This document shows positions 8,328 to 15,411 of a stretch of 64,000 nt of DNA, in pieces (position 1 is the first letter of the stretch; each line of letters begins with the position of its first letter). The translations under genes were made by a program, and so were the position numbers. Origin of the DNA: Pseudomonas sp. FP2196 (lineage in GTDB: Bacteria > Pseudomonadota > Gammaproteobacteria > Pseudomonadales > Pseudomonadaceae); NCBI RefSeq assembly GCF_030687715.1, contig NZ_CP117445.1:1360501-1424500 (forward strand), read 5' to 3'. The notes under the pieces were generated by a model. That model had not been told where the DNA came from and did not search any database. It worked only from the letters and a program-made list of their open reading frames with translations.

Positions 8328-9665
8328 TTAGATCTGCTCAGCCCACAAATCGTATTCGTCAGCATCCGTCACTTTGCACCAGACCTTGTCGCCCGGCTTG
8401 AGGTTGCTGCCGTTGTCGATAAACACGTTGCCGTCGATTTCCGGGGCGTCGAAGAAGCAGCGGCCGACCGCGCCTTGCTCGTCGACTTCGTCCACCAGCA
8501 CTTCGATTTCACGGCCGATGCGCATTTGCAGGCGCGCCGAGCTGATCGCTTGCTGGTGCGCCATGAAACGATCCCAACGGTCCTGCTTAACGTCGTCCGG
8601 AACGATTTCCAGATCGAGATCATTGGCCGGAGCGCCATCAACCGGCGAGTACTGGAAGCAGCCGACGCGATCGAGCTGGGCTTCGGTCAGCCAGTTCAGC
8701 AGGTACTGGAAGTCTTCTTCGGTTTCGCCCGGGAAGCCGACAATGAAGGTCGAACGGATGATCAGATCCGGGCAGATTTCGCGCCAGTTCTTGATCCGCG
8801 CCAGGGTCTTGTCTTCGAACGCCGGGCGTTTCATCGACTTCAGCACTTTCGGGCTGGCGTGCTGGAACGGGATGTCCAGGTACGGCAGGATTTTGCCGGC
8901 GGCCATCAGCGGGATCAGCTCGTCAACGTGCGGGTACGGGTAAACGTAGTGCAGACGGACCCAGACGCCGAGGGTGCTCAGCGCTTCGCAGAGTTCGGTC
9001 ATGCGGGTTTTCACCGGCGCGCCGTTCCAGAAACCGGTGCGATATTTGACGTCGACGCCGTAAGCGCTGGTGTCTTGCGAGATCACCAGCAGCTCTTTAA
9101 CACCGGATTTGACCAGGCGCTGAGCCTCGTCGAGCACGTCGCCAACCGGACGGCTGACCAGTTTGCCGCGCATCGACGGGATGATGCAGAAGCTGCAGCT
9201 GTGGTTGCAGCCTTCGGAAATCTTCAGGTAGGCGTAGTGACGCGGGGTCAGCTTGATACCTTGCGGCGGCACCAGGTCGATCAGCGGGTTGTGATCCTTG
9301 CGCGGTGGCACCACTTCGTGCACGGCGTTGACCACTTGCTCGTACTGCTGCGGACCGGTCACGGCCAGCACGCTCGGGTGTACGTCGCGGATGTTGCCTT
9401 CTTCCACGCCCATGCAGCCCGTGACGATCACCTTGCCGTTTTCCTTGATCGCTTCACCGATCACCTCCAGCGATTCAGCCTTGGCCGAATCGATGAAGCC
9501 GCAGGTGTTGACCACCACGACATCGGCGTCCTGATAAGTGGACACCACGTCATAGCCTTCCATGCGCAGCTGGGTCAGGATGCGCTCGGAGTCGACCAGT
9601 GCTTTCGGGCAACCCAGAGATACGAAGCCAACCTTTGGATTGGCCGGCGCAGGAGTGGTGGACAT
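8328..9665 (-). CDS. rimO: Ribosomal protein S12 (Asp88) methylthiotransferase RimO
   Basis: RimO is a radical-SAM enzyme that adds a methylthio group to Asp88 of ribosomal protein S12. The 445 residues contain the N-terminal UPF0004 domain ([16 protein letters not shown] with its cluster Cys, then [13 protein letters not shown] and TGCMG), the radical-SAM cluster motif CNHSCSFC, and a C-terminal TRAM domain ([14 protein letters not shown] onward). All six cluster cysteines are visible. A GAGGT site precedes the ATG. It is followed by a REP and a terminator and appears monocistronic. Confidence 0.96.
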   Translation of the reverse strand: MSTTPAPANPKVGFVSLGCPKALVDSERILTQLRMEGYDVVSTYQDADVVVVNTCGFIDSAKAESLEVIGEAIKENGKVIVTGCMGVEEGNIRDVHPSVLAVTGPQQYEQVVNAVHEVVPPRKDHNPLIDLVPPQGIKLTPRHYAYLKISEGCNHSCSFCIIPSMRGKLVSRPVGDVLDEAQRLVKSGVKELLVISQDTSAYGVDVKYRTGFWNGAPVKTRMTELCEALSTLGVWVRLHYVYPYPHVDELIPLMAAGKILPYLDIPFQHASPKVLKSMKRPAFEDKTLARIKNWREICPDLIIRSTFIVGFPGETEEDFQYLLNWLTEAQLDRVGCFQYSPVDGAPANDLDLEIVPDDVKQDRWDRFMAHQQAISSARLQMRIGREIEVLVDEVDEQGAVGRCFFDAPEIDGNVFIDNGSNLKPGDKVWCKVTDADEYDLWAEQI

Positions 9666-9954
9666 GTCTAACCTCGGTATTTTGTGACGCCGCTTGCCGT
9701 GTGGGAAAGCCGACGGATGGGCGCTTAGGGCGCGCCTCTGATCAAAAAGTGCGCAATTCTAGCGGCGAGGAGCGCACTTGACCAGCTTTATGCCGGGAAA
9801 TACGACGAGTGCTGCGCTATGCTTCGCGCCTTTGCGCTTTACTGAATTTTTACAGTCAACAAAACGTCTGTAACAACAGGTAAAACAGCGCATGCTGCAC
9901 GACAAAGCATAGTGCTTCATTCGAAGAAGCCGGTCTGGGAATCAGGAGTGTTGG

Positions 9955-11856
9955 ATGGGTCAGGCAAGTAGTCAGGCGGCGGGCGCCGAGCATTCGACGG
10001 CAAAGCCGATCGGCATGCTGGTCGCCGCGGTCGGGGTGGTTTACGGCGACATCGGCACGAGCCCGCTGTACACCCTCAAAGAAGTGTTTTCCGGCGCTTA
10101 TGGCGTACCGGTCAATCACGATGGCGTGCTGGGCATTCTGTCGTTGATCTTCTGGTCGCTGATCTGGGTCGTCTCGATCAAATACATGATGTTCGTCCTG
10201 CGGGCCGACAACCAGGGCGAGGGCGGGATCATGGCGCTTACCGCGCTGGCCCGGCGTGCGGCGGGGAAACGCAGAAAGTTGCGTTCGTTGCTGGTGGTCT
10301 GCGGGCTGATCGGCGCGGCGCTGTTTTATGGCGACAGCATGATTACCCCGGCGATTTCGGTGCTTTCGGCAATCGAAGGTCTGGGCCTGGCGTTTGATGG
10401 CATCGATCATTGGGTGGTACCGCTCTCGCTGGTGGTGTTGGTTGCGCTGTTTCTGATCCAGAAACACGGTACGGCGCGAATTGGCATTCTGTTCGGGCCG
10501 ATCATGGTCACCTGGTTCCTCGTGCTGGGCGCCCTCGGCGTTTATGGCATCAGCCACACGCCGGAAGTGCTGCATGCGCTGAACCCGGTCTGGGCGGTGC
10601 GTTTCTTCATGGTGCATGCGGGCATGGGCGTGGCGATCCTCGGCGCCGTGGTGCTGGCACTGACCGGTGCCGAAGCGCTGTACGCCGACATGGGCCACTT
10701 CGGTCGCAAGCCGATTGCCCGCGCGTGGTTCCTGCTGGTGCTGCCAGCGCTGGTGCTTAACTACTTCGGTCAGGGCGCCTTGCTGCTGGACAACCCGGAA
10801 GCAGCACGCAACCCGTTCTATCTGCTGGCGCCGAGCTGGGCACTGATTCCGCTGGTCGGTCTGTCGACCCTGGCCACGGTGATCGCCTCGCAAGCGGTGA
10901 TTTCCGGCGCGTTCTCCCTGACCCGTCAGGCGATACAGCTCGGCTACATTCCGCGCATGTACATTCAGCACACCTCCAGCGATGAGCAGGGCCAGATCTA
11001 CATTGGCGCGGTGAACTGGGCGTTGATGGTCGGCGTGGTTCTGCTGGTATTGGGCTTCGAGTCCTCCGGCGCCTTGGCCTCAGCCTACGGCGTGGCGGTG
11101 ACCGGCACCATGCTGATGACCACCATTCTGGTGTCGGCCGTCATGCTGTTGCTGTGGAAATGGCCACCGATCCTCGCGGTACCGGTGTTGCTCGGCTTCC
11201 TGCTGGTGGACGGTCTGTACTTCGCCGCCAACGTGCCGAAAATCGTTCAGGGCGGTGCTTTCCCGGTGATCGCCGGTATCGCGTTGTTCGTGCTGATGAC
11301 CACCTGGAAGCGCGGCAAACAATTGCTGGTCGACCGCCTGGACGAAGGCGCGCTGCCACTGCCGATCTTCATCAGCAGCATCCGCGTGCAACCGCCGCAT
11401 CGTGTGCAAGGCACAGCCGTGTTCCTGACCGCGCGCTCCGATGCCGTACCCCATGCGCTGTTGCACAACCTGCTGCACAACCAGGTGCTGCACGAGCAAG
11501 TGGTGTTGCTGACCGTGGTCTATGAAGACATCCCGCGTGTGCCACCCTCGCGCCGCTTCGAGGTCGAGGCCCACGGCGAAGGCTTCTTCCGGGTGATCCT
11601 GCACTTCGGCTTCACCGACGAGCCGGACGTGCCGCAAGCGCTGAAGCTGTGTCATCTGGATGATCTGGATTTCAGCCCGATGCGCACGACTTACTTCCTC
11701 AGCCGTGAAACGGTCATCGCCTCGAAACTCGAAGGCATGGCGCGTTGGCGCGAGGCGTTGTTCGCGTTCATGTTGAAGAATGCCAATGGCAATTTGCGGT
11801 TCTTTAATCTGCCGCTGAACCGGGTGATTGAGTTGGGGACGCAGGTGGAGATGTAA
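9955..11856 (+). CDS. kup: Low-affinity potassium transporter Kup
   Basis: This K+/H+ symporter has 633 residues. It begins with a cytoplasmic tail and the family signature [17 protein letters not shown], followed by about 12 hydrophobic segments to residue 450 and a C-terminal cytoplasmic domain (from [14 protein letters not shown]). [18 protein letters not shown] is the second signature. A clear CAGGAG lies 8 bases before the ATG. The 290-bp upstream region between rimO and kup holds both divergent promoters; it is less GC-rich around 9830-9900 and I see no other gene there. Confidence 0.95.
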   Translation: MGQASSQAAGAEHSTAKPIGMLVAAVGVVYGDIGTSPLYTLKEVFSGAYGVPVNHDGVLGILSLIFWSLIWVVSIKYMMFVLRADNQGEGGIMALTALARRAAGKRRKLRSLLVVCGLIGAALFYGDSMITPAISVLSAIEGLGLAFDGIDHWVVPLSLVVLVALFLIQKHGTARIGILFGPIMVTWFLVLGALGVYGISHTPEVLHALNPVWAVRFFMVHAGMGVAILGAVVLALTGAEALYADMGHFGRKPIARAWFLLVLPALVLNYFGQGALLLDNPEAARNPFYLLAPSWALIPLVGLSTLATVIASQAVISGAFSLTRQAIQLGYIPRMYIQHTSSDEQGQIYIGAVNWALMVGVVLLVLGFESSGALASAYGVAVTGTMLMTTILVSAVMLLLWKWPPILAVPVLLGFLLVDGLYFAANVPKIVQGGAFPVIAGIALFVLMTTWKRGKQLLVDRLDEGALPLPIFISSIRVQPPHRVQGTAVFLTARSDAVPHALLHNLLHNQVLHEQVVLLTVVYEDIPRVPPSRRFEVEAHGEGFFRVILHFGFTDEPDVPQALKLCHLDDLDFSPMRTTYFLSRETVIASKLEGMARWREALFAFMLKNANGNLRFFNLPLNRVIELGTQVEM

Positions 11857-11869
11857 TCCAGTCCCATTG

Positions 11870-11909
11870 AAAAGCCCCCGTCGGCCTAGTGCCTGGCGGG
11901 GGCTTTTTT
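11870..11909 (+). terminator. Rho-independent terminator of kup
   Basis: AAAAGCCCCCG pairs with CGGGGGCTTTT (inner GCC/GGC), followed by a run of T. It sits 13 bases after the kup stop. Confidence 0.9.
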
Positions 11910-11987
11910 GTTTCTGGCTTAATCCACAAATCCAGATCAAAAGATCGCAGCCTTCGGCAGCTCCTACAGGTTTTGCATTCCATGTAG

Positions 11988-12013
11988 ATACCGTCTTGCC
12001 CCTCATCGGGCAA
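11988..12013 (-). promoter_or_regulatory. Half promoter at the IS110 right end, completed by circularisation
   Basis: On the transposase strand TTGCCC (12013-12008) is followed by 17 bases and then TAT (11990-11988). When the ends join across the CT core, the -10 becomes TATCTT, reading into the bridge-RNA region at 13211. In the integrated state the same half reads TATCTA into the flank. Confidence 0.6.
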
Positions 12014-12974
12014 GGGCAATTTTCGGGTCAAATGGCTGGCCCGATTTAAGAACGGCGTAGACAAAATGTAGGAGTTTGCGCATCGCTGTACAGATGATTT
12101 GCTTGGGGGCCTTGCCGTTGGCCTTCAAGCGGTCCTTCATGGCGATGATTGCCTTGTTGTGCTTCAGTGCAACCAACCCAGGCATGTATAGACCCGCCCG
12201 AACGCGAGCCGATCCGATCCTCGAAATCACTGCTCTGCCTTTGAACTTTCCCGAGTCCTGCAGCTTTGGGTTCAACCCGGCGGCAGCGACCAGTTTGCGA
12301 GGGTCGTCATATTTACGCAGGTCGCCCAACTCTGCCAGCAGCCGCTCAAGGGTTTTCTGGCCAATACCGTCGATGGTCACGATCAAGTCGCGCATTTGGC
12401 GCATGTCTGGATCATCGTCGATGTGTTTTTTGATTGCTTTGTGAGTTTCAACGATCTCTTTCTCGATGTGACGCAGCACAGAGTTGATCGAGTCTTTGAC
12501 CTTTTCGTCGGACACATCCAGGCGATTGAGCTCCATTTGCTCCATTTCCTGAAGGTCATCCAAGCGACGTACCATCGCCTTTAGCTGACGATATTTCAGC
12601 GGCTCCGGAGCCCAAAGCTGAAGCTTTTCAGCCTTTTCCCGAGCAAAGTCAGCGATCAATTTGGCGTCGCTTTTGTCGGTTTTGATCCGGCGCAGCTCGC
12701 TGTCGGCGTAAGCGTGGGTCGTCGCCGGATTGACGACGCAGACCCGGTAACCCTTGTTGTAGACGAACTCGGCAAGTTCCAGGTGATAAACGCTGGTGGC
12801 TTCCATCACGATCAGGGCTGTAGGCTCGACCTGCTTGTTCAACCAGGCGTCAAACTCTTTGAAACCTTTTGAGTCGTTAGCCAGTTTGGCCTTGGTTTTG
12901 TGCTTGCCGTTTGGCAGGTGAGTGGCGATATCAAAGGTATTTTTAGCGACATCGACGCCGACGAAATTGGACAT
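12003..12974 (-). CDS. IS110-family DEDD transposase/recombinase
   Basis: The 323-residue protein has the N-terminal RuvC-like DEDD domain (Asp8 in VGVDVAK, Glu58 in IVMEATSVY, Asp100 and Asp103 in KTDKSDAKL) and the C-terminal transposase_20 domain (DGIGQKTLERLLAELGDL, AAGLNPKLQDSGKFKGR) with the conserved serine at 241 in DSGK. In IS621 the corresponding serine is the recombination nucleophile. A coiled linker joins the two parts. No frameshift or premature stop is seen, so it is probably active. The stop codon lies in the loop of a 7-bp hairpin (CTTGCCC/GGGCAAG, 11995-12014). Confidence 0.95.
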   Translation of the reverse strand: MSNFVGVDVAKNTFDIATHLPNGKHKTKAKLANDSKGFKEFDAWLNKQVEPTALIVMEATSVYHLELAEFVYNKGYRVCVVNPATTHAYADSELRRIKTDKSDAKLIADFAREKAEKLQLWAPEPLKYRQLKAMVRRLDDLQEMEQMELNRLDVSDEKVKDSINSVLRHIEKEIVETHKAIKKHIDDDPDMRQMRDLIVTIDGIGQKTLERLLAELGDLRKYDDPRKLVAAAGLNPKLQDSGKFKGRAVISRIGSARVRAGLYMPGLVALKHNKAIIAMKDRLKANGKAPKQIICTAMRKLLHFVYAVLKSGQPFDPKIALAR

Positions 12975-13009
12975 GACCGTTTCTCCATTAATCGGTTTTC
13001 GATCATCAC

Positions 13010-13205
13010 TGCACTCTGTCCAACCTTGCGAATGCGGGCTCTCGCCAGAGACGGGCCCAAGATACCGTTCGAACTATACGAGTGAGTGTGGAGGGCTGGA
13101 GCACGATCTACATCACAGGCAAAAAGCCTAAGGAGCTGCACGGCTTCCAAGTCCCTCCCTCGATGATCAGTCGAGAACTATCGCTCCTGACGGAGCGATA
13201 GTCGA
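13010..13205 (-). ncRNA. Predicted IS110 bridge RNA with target- and donor-binding loops
   Basis: Read on the minus strand, the region starts with a perfect 5' hairpin (CTATCGCTCC / GGAGCGATAG, 13178-13201). A target-binding loop follows: outer stem 13146-13158 with 13090-13100; left guide GCAGCTCCT (13139-13131); inner hairpin AGGC/GCCT (13129-13117); right guide ATGTAG (13113-13108). The guides match the REP target on both sides of its AG/CT core. A donor-binding loop comes next: guide ACGGTATCTTG (13068-13058), inner hairpin GGGC..TCTC/GAGA..GCCC (13058-13036), then CAAG (13028-13025). The donor guide equals 11 bases of the joined element ends. Order and architecture match the bridge RNA described for IS621. 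Ends of the transcript are estimates. Confidence 0.85.
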
Positions 13206-13251
13206 GATACAAGGAGCTGCCGCAGGCTGCGATCTTTTGATCTTCAAACCT

Positions 13252-13563
13252 CTACAAGCTTTCAGGCATCTCTGCTTCAGACTCGGTCTTCGTGCGCGCT
13301 GGTCGTGGTATCAGCGCCTGTATCACATCATCAATCAAGGCTTTGCCCATCAACGTCAGATAATGCGCGGCCCAGGCATGTCGGTCGGTGTCTCTGATGA
13401 AGGCAGCGTCTTCTGCGAAGGATTTTGCGAGGGATAGCAGGTCGGAGGATTGGGACAATGCATCGACTATGGGGATGCCGGAGCGAACGTTGAAATACGC
13501 TTGATCCGAGTTGTAGAGGAAGGGGGTGAAGCCGATGGTTTTAAGATCAGATTGATTGCTCAT
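13252..13563 (-). CDS. DUF3077 family protein
   Basis: A 103-residue protein with the DUF3077 core: FNVRSGIPIVDALSQSSDLL followed by a helix and HAWAAHYLTLMGKALIDDV. DUF3077 proteins are small, numerous in pseudomonads, and of unknown function. The start at 13563 is supported by AAGGGA 9 bases upstream; the frame stays open for 40 codons upstream but with no family similarity. The C-terminal tail (RPARTKTESEAEMPESL) is charged and probably disordered. The gene ends only 8 bases from the REP half that borders the IS110 element. Confidence 0.8.
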   Translation of the reverse strand: MSNQSDLKTIGFTPFLYNSDQAYFNVRSGIPIVDALSQSSDLLSLAKSFAEDAAFIRDTDRHAWAAHYLTLMGKALIDDVIQALIPRPARTKTESEAEMPESL

Positions 13564-13945
13564 GTTCAATTCCCTTGATTTCGAGAGCTGCCGCATCCGA
13601 TACCAAGCGAATGGGTGGCAGCTGTGCGCAGGTTGGTAAACCGGGGAACCAAGGAAACCGGCACGCTCGAAAGCGTCCCACACACAGCTGCCATAACACT
13701 GGACAACAGGCGGAAATACGCCTGAATCGTGTTAGGTGCGCTGTTGCGCCTTATTCCACCGGGTTACCAAGCCCGATCGCTGAATGGGTCAGCGACGTCT
13801 GGAGAGTATCCCGTCAAAAAACAGCGCAACAGGGCGGCAAGGCGCCGCAACACGCGATTCGGAGTTTGCCTACAAGGTCTGTCGGCGTCATCTGATATTG
13901 CGAGACTGGAAGTAAACAAAACTACACGTCGGACACGCAATTCCT
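13564..13945. other. Non-coding region with small hairpins upstream of the DUF3077 gene
   Basis: I find no convincing gene here. Reading frames are open on both strands but have no recognisable product and no good ribosome sites. The stretch contains several short perfect hairpins: ACGCTCGAAAGCGT (13663-13676) and CAGGCGGAAATACGCCTG (13707-13724), with GGTGCGCTGTTGCGCC nearby. It could be a structured leader of the DUF3077 gene or a small RNA. This is an inference from hairpin density only. Confidence 0.35.
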
Positions 13946-14034
13946 TGTAGGAGTGAGCCTGCTCGCGATAGCGGTGTGTCAGTTGGCAACTAGGTGGCTG
14001 ACACTCCGCTATCGCGAGCAGGCTCACTCCTACA
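13946..14034. repeat. REP doublet (GTAGGAGTGAGCCTGCTCGCGATAGCG family)
   Basis: TGTAGGAGTGAGCCTGCTCG and its inverted copy CGAGCAGGCTCACTCCTACA flank about 35 bases. A near-identical doublet lies at 38277. Confidence 0.9.
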
Positions 14035-14061
14035 GGGGAATGGGTTCATCGTCCGAGATGT

Positions 14062-14099
14062 AAAAAGCCCCCGTAACTGCGAAGTTGCGGGGGCTTTTT
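14062..14099 (-). terminator. Rho-independent terminator of the mprF-acvB operon
   Basis: AAAAAGCCCCCG..AACT pairs with AGTT..CGGGGGCTTTTT. It lies just past the acvB stop on the minus strand. Confidence 0.9.
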
Positions 14100-14115
14100 G
14101 TGGGCGAGGCTCAGA

Positions 14116-15411
14116 TCACTCTTCGGCAACCGAATCCTTGCTCTGGCGCTTCTGGATCAAGTCCACCAAACGCTTGGCCAGCGCCGGATAGTTCTCGTCG
14201 AAGTGATGACCGCCGGGCAGCTTCACCGCCTCACCCACCGCAGTCTTGTCCGTGCAGCCGCTTTCATCCGTCTCTTCTTCACCGTAGATGCACACAACCT
14301 TGGCCGGTGGCAGCTTGGCCATTTCCGGGCCGGTGGCGGCTTCTTTGCCGGCGTTGCCGAGCCAGCCTTCGACTTCGATTTCGAAGCTGCCGGTGCGGGC
14401 GAAGGCCAGCAGGATGATCGCGTCGACGCGCTGCTGCTCGGTGTCCGGCAGGCGGTTGTAGATCGCTGGCAGAACGTCAGCACCGAACGAGTAACCGGTG
14501 AGGATGAAGCGTTTGGTGCCCCATTTCTGCCGGTAGTGCTGCATCAGTTCGGTCAGGTCCAGGGCGCTTTGCTCCGGGCTCTTGTGCTGCCAGTAGTAGC
14601 GCAGCGTGTCGATGCCGACGACCGGGTAGCCGATCTTGGCCATTTCACCGGCCACGTCGCGGTCGAGGTCGCGCCAGCCGCCGTCACCGCTGAGGAACAG
14701 GGTGACGGTGTCTTTTGCTTGGCCAGCAGGCACTTCAACCACCGGAATCGCCAGACCGCCGTTGGCCTTGTCGCCGCCGACGAGGATCTTGCGCAGTTCG
14801 TTGTTCAGCACTTGCGGCAGGTTGATGTCGTAGTCGCTGATGCTGGTTTCGGCGTTCGGTTGATCGCGCACGAAACCTGCGCTGGCGTCGTCCGGGTTGT
14901 CGTTCCATGCCGCCAGCCAGTGGCCGTGGGCGGCGGATTTGGGCAGCAGGTGCGTGCAGCCACCTTTTTCCAGTGCCAGATCCACGGAAATCGCTTGGGC
15001 CTTGTCGTCCTTTTGTTCGGCCAGCCAGCGCCAGGCCAGCACAGCGCCAGGACCGATGCCGCTGACCAATGTGGCCGGGCCGTTCAGTTCGCGCAGACCG
15101 GTTTGCAGGGCGCGGCTTTGCAGCAGGCAGTCCTTGGGCAGAATCACCTGAACGATTTGCGCCGAGGCGCTGCGGCTCAGGGTGGTCAGTTGCTTTTCAG
15201 AGAGTTTCTGGTCGTCGTTGACCGCGACCAGCACCTGCGCCTTGGGTTTGGTGCCGGGGATGACGCGGGTCAAAACGGTGCCGTCTGCCGCCGTAATAGG
15301 TTCGAGCGTTGGTTCCGGTGCCGGGCGTTTGAGGTACCAGAAACCGCCGCCGGCAATCACGGCCAGCACGATCAGTGCGGCCAGGATGTACTTCAGGGAG
15401 CGTTGAATCAT
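14116..15411 (-). CDS. acvB: AcvB/VirJ-like aminoacyl-phosphatidylglycerol hydrolase
   Basis: The 431-residue protein has an N-terminal membrane anchor or uncleaved signal (residues 8-26, LKYILAALIVLAVIAGGGF) and a periplasmic AcvB/VirJ domain with alpha/beta-hydrolase features: LFLSGDGGWRDLD, then the nucleophile elbow GYSFGAD, and a late histidine in LPGGHHFDE. The P. aeruginosa partner of MprF hydrolyses alanyl-phosphatidylglycerol, and this gene sits directly behind mprF with a TGATG stop-start junction, so translational coupling is likely. The pair would set the level of alanyl-PG in the membrane and thus resistance to cationic peptides. Confidence 0.88.
   Translation of the reverse strand: MIQRSLKYILAALIVLAVIAGGGFWYLKRPAPEPTLEPITAADGTVLTRVIPGTKPKAQVLVAVNDDQKLSEKQLTTLSRSASAQIVQVILPKDCLLQSRALQTGLRELNGPATLVSGIGPGAVLAWRWLAEQKDDKAQAISVDLALEKGGCTHLLPKSAAHGHWLAAWNDNPDDASAGFVRDQPNAETSISDYDINLPQVLNNELRKILVGGDKANGGLAIPVVEVPAGQAKDTVTLFLSGDGGWRDLDRDVAGEMAKIGYPVVGIDTLRYYWQHKSPEQSALDLTELMQHYRQKWGTKRFILTGYSFGADVLPAIYNRLPDTEQQRVDAIILLAFARTGSFEIEVEGWLGNAGKEAATGPEMAKLPPAKVVCIYGEEETDESGCTDKTAVGEAVKLPGGHHFDENYPALAKRLVDLIQKRQSKDSVAEE

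Larger units (their letters stand above)
11988..13213 (-). mobile_element. IS110-family insertion sequence (about 1,226 bp)
   Basis: Boundaries follow from reconstructing the interrupted REP: flanks ...ATGTAG (to 11987) and AGGAGCTGCC... (from 13212) overlap by the dinucleotide AG (CT on the transposase strand), the core shared by both junctions. There are no terminal inverted repeats and no longer target duplication, as expected for IS110. The transposase occupies 12003-12974, leaving only 15 bases at its 3' end and about 237 non-coding bases at its 5' end, the layout of the IS110 subgroup whose 5' end encodes a bridge RNA. The element looks intact. The core could be assigned to either end, shifting both boundaries by two bases. 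Confidence 0.85.
11935..13244. repeat. REP doublet interrupted by the IS110-family element
   Basis: The left half (11935-11968) reads GATCAAAAGATCGCAGCCTT and on to CTCCTACA. The right half restarts at 13212 with AGGAGCTGCCGCAGGCTGCG and ends GATCTTTTGATCTT. Removing 11988-13213 restores a normal unit, ATGTAGGAGCTGCCGCAGG, divergent to the left unit, as in the intact doublet at 42486. The insertion point is thus between the AG and GAGCTGC of a REP. Confidence 0.85.

Noticed and set aside
8223..9671. Long open frame on the plus strand opposite rimO
   Set aside because: It is antisense to a complete RimO with all iron-sulfur motifs; the translated product is His/Arg/Gln-rich shadow sequence without a recognisable domain.
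12003..12974. IS110 element as an IS1111-subgroup member with the guide RNA at the 3' end
   Set aside because: Only 15 bases separate the transposase stop from the boundary, there are no subterminal inverted repeats, and the guides are found at the 5' end.
13575..13895. Possible 106-residue gene on the plus strand
   Set aside because: No ribosome site, no recognisable fold, and it crosses the hairpin-rich stretch; kept only as a non-coding region.
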